Assembly (NCBI RefSeq): GCF_020921035.1
Contig: NC_063155.1
Coordinates: 17,441,311 to 17,505,310, forward strand
Origin: Rhodamnia argentea
Taxonomy: Eukaryota > Streptophyta > Magnoliopsida > Myrtales > Myrtaceae
Direction of reading: 5' to 3'
Length of the DNA stretch: 64,000 bases
In this document: piece by piece, positions 60,301 to 64,000 of the stretch
Layout of the letters: every line of letters begins with the position of its first letter
How positions within the stretch are numbered: the first letter of the stretch is position 1
Notes under the pieces: generated by a model
Database searches by the model: none
Told to the model about the DNA's origin: nothing
What the model saw: only the letters and a program-made list of their open reading frames with translations
Program-made: the position numbers and the translations under genes

Positions 60301-63300
60301 ACAAACTAATTGCCTCCAAGCTATCCCTGGAAAGAAAAATTCCTTTACATGCCAGTGAGTTGCACCAATTTACATTCTAGAAAATGACTTAAGTGATCAA
60401 CAATGATTTATAAGTCCTTGATGCGATGCTTGAAAGGGGAAATGAGTATTGATGATCACTCATGATGCCAAAAAGAGCGGTGAAAAAAAGATCAGTAAGG
60501 ATCCACAGCGGAAATCCAATACAAAAAGTGTACGAGTGGCTTCGCTGTTCGTACAATGCAACGCCATAACAAGCACCATATGAAAGAGGCAATATCAAGG
60601 AAAAAGAAAAGGAAAAGCTAACAAGTACAAAACACTTGATACAAAATAGCTCAACAACAAAGTAGATGAAGTATTCTCTATCCTAATTAAACAGAATAAA
60701 ACTGCCAAATGATAATTTAAACAGATTTACACCAGGAGGATACTAAAACAACCCTATGTCAGTCTGAGGAGACACCAGAGTAACAGAAGCAAGAGGAAGT
60801 GGGTAAGGTACTGTCTTGGCTTCATGCAACTGAAAACGATGAAAATATCAATAATTGGCAGTAGAATAAACCAGCTAAGGATGAGCAAGATGCAATACAA
60901 AAAGGAAAGGAAAGATAACAAAAGAATGCTTACATGAAAATCACCAAAAAGCATTGATGTTAAGGAAAAGACACCTCGAGAGCCATGATATTACCTTCCC
61001 ACCCAATGGTTGTGTCAGTTGAGATGATCTATTTTCATTCAACAACTCATAACATGCAGCTTTTTCTTTGACGGATGTTGCAACCATTCTATCGCCACAG
61101 AACAAATCTGTTGATGAGGGGAAACCATTCAGAGCCTGTTCCTCAAGATGCAGCAAAAGATCTCTACCAGCATAACTTGATTCGGCACGGGCTAACTCAG
61201 TCAAATTGCCATCATCAAGGGGAGCTGTTCTCAAGCTCAGCGGCCTCATACTTCGCTCTGGGGTGCTTGAACTTACAACACCTGAACAGAGATCCAACAG
61301 CTTGTATTCCAAGTCAAGACCACGTGAGAGAACTTTCAGAACATCCTCAGGGCGTGGTTTTCCAGGATCAGGCGGTAGTGCTGCCTCGTGCATCCCACTC
61401 CTTTCAAATTCCTCCTATATGAATAGAAACCTAATCAAAACATCTTTGCAAGTAATGGATAAGGAAAATACTATTGCATTAATCTAAATTAAACTGCTGA
61501 AAGAATGGACAAAAGGAAACCTCCCAAATTGGCACAAGAGATTGGACCATTTTCACATCTGAACGAGCTTGAGAAAGAGATGTATATGTTTTGAACTGCT
61601 GGTTGACAATATCTGCACCAAACAGGGAAAGCAATTTATTAAGAGAAAAAGAAGTGCCTCTATGTTTATATCTTGAATAAAGACAACAAACCATCTATGC
61701 CAGCATCTCCCTCCAGTTCACACGTGCTCTGACGTTTAGCCATGTCTCCAGACGAAGCATCCAAGCTACCCAGAGGCTGCCACCTCCAACTTCCTGGGAT
61801 CGTAGATGATATCCAAACAGGAGTCTCCAGGTGGGCATCCCTAGCCAAGACAACCTAATGAGGAACTTCCAAGTATCATTGACTATCCACAAACATACGT
61901 ACCTGTATATTATGAAAACCATATACAATATGAAGCATGAAAAGAAAGACGATCTTGCATTGCATCTGCCAAACAAGAGGAGATAATTATGACTTAAAAG
62001 CAGCAAACAAGCAATATGACTTTGCCATCACCTGTCCTCCTTGATCATTGTAACTACATCTCTTTGGGGCAAAAATATCTGGTATTGGATGTCGAAACCT
62101 TATTCTCATTAGATGAAGAAGACCCATCCCATATAAGTTATAGTCGACCTGACATTAGTTAACCTCAAGTGCGTCAAGAAACACACGCATGAAAGATGGC
62201 AAGTCTAGGCATGATGCATTAAGGAAAATTTGGATAAGAAAGAAAGATAAACAAATGTCAAAAGATCATACCAAAAACTGAAGAAGATAGGGAATATGCG
62301 ATTCATGCGGCTGCAAACTTCTGTCAAATACTGCCCCTCCCTGGAAAACGATGTTGGACCATATATAAAAGAAAAATAGAGAAAAAAGATCACTACAGGA
62401 ACTTGTAATACATGACACACTTTTTTTTGCCAAAACTAACATATTGATTACAAGCTTTTCTCAAAAGAAAACCTTCCTCATAGAAAATTACCGTTTGGGA
62501 CAATTCCAAATACATCCAAATTTTCATGCACATACCAATTTGCAACCACTACTTTTAAAAACACCAATTCGAGAGAGTTATTGATATTGAACTGGGGAGG
62601 GAGAGGGAGAAGGGGGGGAAGGGGGAGGAATAGAGGTTGAAGACAGCCAGGGCATGGCCAAAGACAGTGACTGATGGCTGTGAAGCCTTTGATTGGTGTG
62701 ATTGGTGGAGATGATTAGGACTTGGAAATGATTTTGGGATAATCTTTTTTGTAGTTTGTTGAAGGAAGGGCAACTTGGTCTTTAGACTATGCAGTTTGGG
62801 GCCAAGATGCAATTTGGGGATTTCAAAATTCGATTATGCAAAGTGATATTTGCGTGAAATGTTAGCATGATATTCAGAAGTTTTCCCTTTTTTACCAAAA
62901 CTAACTTCTCCATTTACAAGCTTTTCTTTCAAGAAAACTTTCCTGCATGTGACTTGTAGAATTGACCACCACCAGCAGCAGACTGATTCTGACCCTTTGA
63001 AAAGAGATGGAAAAAGGGGATTTGTTGAGTGCTGTTGCAGGTTAAAAATTGTGAAACCATATGAGCCAAAAGATACTTCTTTGACCTTCTGAAGGAATTG
63101 GTATCTGAGAAAGCGTTCAACAAAACATACTCCAATGGGCACGTTCAATTACTAGTGGGCTTCCACTAATACGTTTTATTATTCCATCGAAGAACAAAAC
63201 ATAGACCAATTTTCTCAGGCCTCTCATTCCATCAAAACTTAATTGCCATAGTTTGACCCATATATTTCTCGGATGCCCCGAATAACATATGAATAGAAAA

Positions 63301-64000
63301 TGTTTTCCTTTTGTGATATAACAGAAAAATTCAGTTAAAAACCCTCTCAGGCATGCACACTCCAGTTCGAAACAATGGAAACACTCGAAGGCATGCAAGT
63401 GAAGAAGCCGAAGATGACAAGTACCAAATCTAGAGCAAAACAATGAAAACAGTTTAGCATTCAAAAGAGATTCCAGTTCCACTGGAAAATAAGGCACTAC
63501 TGACAGAGAGAGAAGAATACCAAAAGAAGCTTGGCAGCACGCAAGACGTCAGGCGGATGATAGCTAAAGCTTCAGTCAAGGTGCCTCAAAGATGTTTCGA
63601 TGTAATATTCAGGGAAAAAAATATATAAGTACAAGCCATCGCTTACGGATACAGGTATATCTTGACAAACAGCTCTTCAGATGCATGATAACCATAAAAT
63701 CTCCTTGCTCGTACAAGGCTGCAACCATGCACATGTTGCCGTCTCATGCCTGCATTGCCTTTGAGCTGTAGCAACTCACAAAACAATACTTACAGACACA
63801 AACTAGCAAACGAATAATGCAAAAAAATCCCATGAAAACCAATTAAGCAAGTTAAAGCTACAACCTTAAAATTTTCGGAGAATGAAAAATTATACCTTCA
63901 AGGCTTTCTCCATGGCTAGAGCTACAGCATTTGTAAACGCATCCCCTGTGCAATTCAACGATGCCCAATTAATTCCAAGAAGTATCAGAACAATCAGAAC
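48376..64000 (-). CDS. REV3: DNA polymerase zeta catalytic subunit REV3 (partial, 5' end beyond window)
   Basis: Error-tolerant B-family polymerase that, with REV7, extends past DNA lesions. Twenty-one exons, minus strand: 63945-63896, 63765-63647, 63563-63521, 62340-62272, 62148-62032, 61854-61692, 61612-61521, 61414-60995, 60217-58672, 58428-58201, 58124-58074, 57992-57646, 57088-56949, 55591-55003, 54191-54045, 53284-53009, 51731-51624, 51334-51129, 50781-50478, 49631-49014, 48549-48376. Order of landmarks: N-terminal block [18 protein letters not shown]; a large acidic, poorly conserved exon (60217); exonuclease-like region with [20 protein letters not shown]; polymerase motif [40 protein letters not shown] joined across the 51129/50781 splice; KKRYVGY; and C-terminal Cys clusters CILCGELVP...CNKC and CRHCGGGDW...CTSLAC, with stop after PKCMVEWF. 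Phases agree at the joins. The start codon and roughly the first 50 residues are off the right edge. The exon 63765 donor could also lie at 63653. Confidence 0.95.
52301..52728. mobile_element. Foldback MITE in a REV3 intron
   Basis: The left end 'gggtaaatgacacaaatggtc' and right end 'gactatttgtgtcattacccc' are inverted repeats that extend inward ('gtaactttagcccaatgtac' against 'cacattaggccaaagttc'). The interior repeats 'acattgaacaaat' and its complement. It lies in the 1.3-kb intron between exons 53284-53009 and 51731-51624. Non-coding. Confidence 0.7.
58417..58650. repeat. Tandem 117-bp duplication across a REV3 splice acceptor
   Basis: Two near-identical copies (58417-58533 and 58534-58650) start 'ccaaagctctcccttgagg' and end 'ccggaaagta'. 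The duplicated block contains the 3' end of an intron and the first bases of exon 58428-58201, so the acceptor CTCAAG|GGAGAG is present twice. Only the copy at 58,429/58,428 gives an open frame. Confidence 0.9.

Noticed and set aside
61855-61990. A possible extra REV3 exon between 62032 and 61854
   Set aside because: An acceptor-like TTTGGCAG exists near 61,972, but the sequence after it does not resemble REV3, and direct joining of 62032 to 61854 keeps the phase.
1-64000. tRNA, rRNA or known riboswitch genes
   Set aside because: I saw no cloverleaf with A/B boxes and no rRNA-like or riboswitch-like sequence on either strand by eye. A covariance-model scan would be needed to exclude small RNAs.

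Overview
This is nuclear DNA of a flowering plant. It has intron-rich genes with GT-AG splice sites, plant-only gene families, AT-rich intergenic sequence and many short foldback (MITE-like) elements. The terpene synthase copies start like cytosolic TPS-a enzymes of the myrtle family, and tandem terpene synthase expansion is a known feature of eucalypts. My best guess is therefore a eucalypt or another Myrtaceae; this is inference, not proof.

Layout. (1) Bases 1 to about 44,260 are three tandem copies of one large unit: unit 1 (1-16,677), unit 2 (16,678-31,140) and unit 3 (31,141 to about 44,260). Each unit has, left to right, a seven-exon terpene synthase on the plus strand, a spacer, and part of an organelle zinc-finger gene of the OZ/VAR3 family on the minus strand. 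In units 1 and 3 the spacer also carries the first four exons of a cyclin H (CYCH;1) gene on the minus strand. In unit 2 that piece was replaced by unrelated DNA. (2) Only unit 3 runs into the zinc-finger gene's first exon (45,640-45,000). Units 1 and 2 have only exons 2-5, so they are 5'-truncated duplicates. (3) Bases 46,000-48,300 hold a degraded PIN-type auxin carrier fragment between two copies of a segment of about 490 bp. (4) Bases 48,376-64,000, minus strand, hold 21 exons of REV3, the catalytic subunit of DNA polymerase zeta. The first coding exon or exons lie beyond the right edge.

The array is decaying in different ways in each copy. All three terpene synthases lack an AG at the expected acceptors of introns 4 and 6. 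Unit 2 also loses the second Arg of the RxR motif, and unit 3 has two nonsense codons. The zinc-finger copies have lost different zinc-ligand cysteines (units 1 and 2) or are frameshifted late (unit 3). Unit 2 has a roughly 0.9-kb block in its zinc-finger exon that contains exons 1-2 of a PPOX/NAXE gene. Unit 1 has a RING-H2 fragment, a Harbinger-like MITE and a private 1.2-kb block.

I see no coherent new biochemical system. The most unusual content is the mosaic array itself, with shared ancestral splice damage, one apparently paired splice-site shift, captured gene pieces and rearranged promoters. The array genes are probably not co-functional: terpene synthases are cytosolic, OZ proteins act on organelle RNA, and cyclin H acts in TFIIH/CAK. 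REV3 is a housekeeping neighbour.
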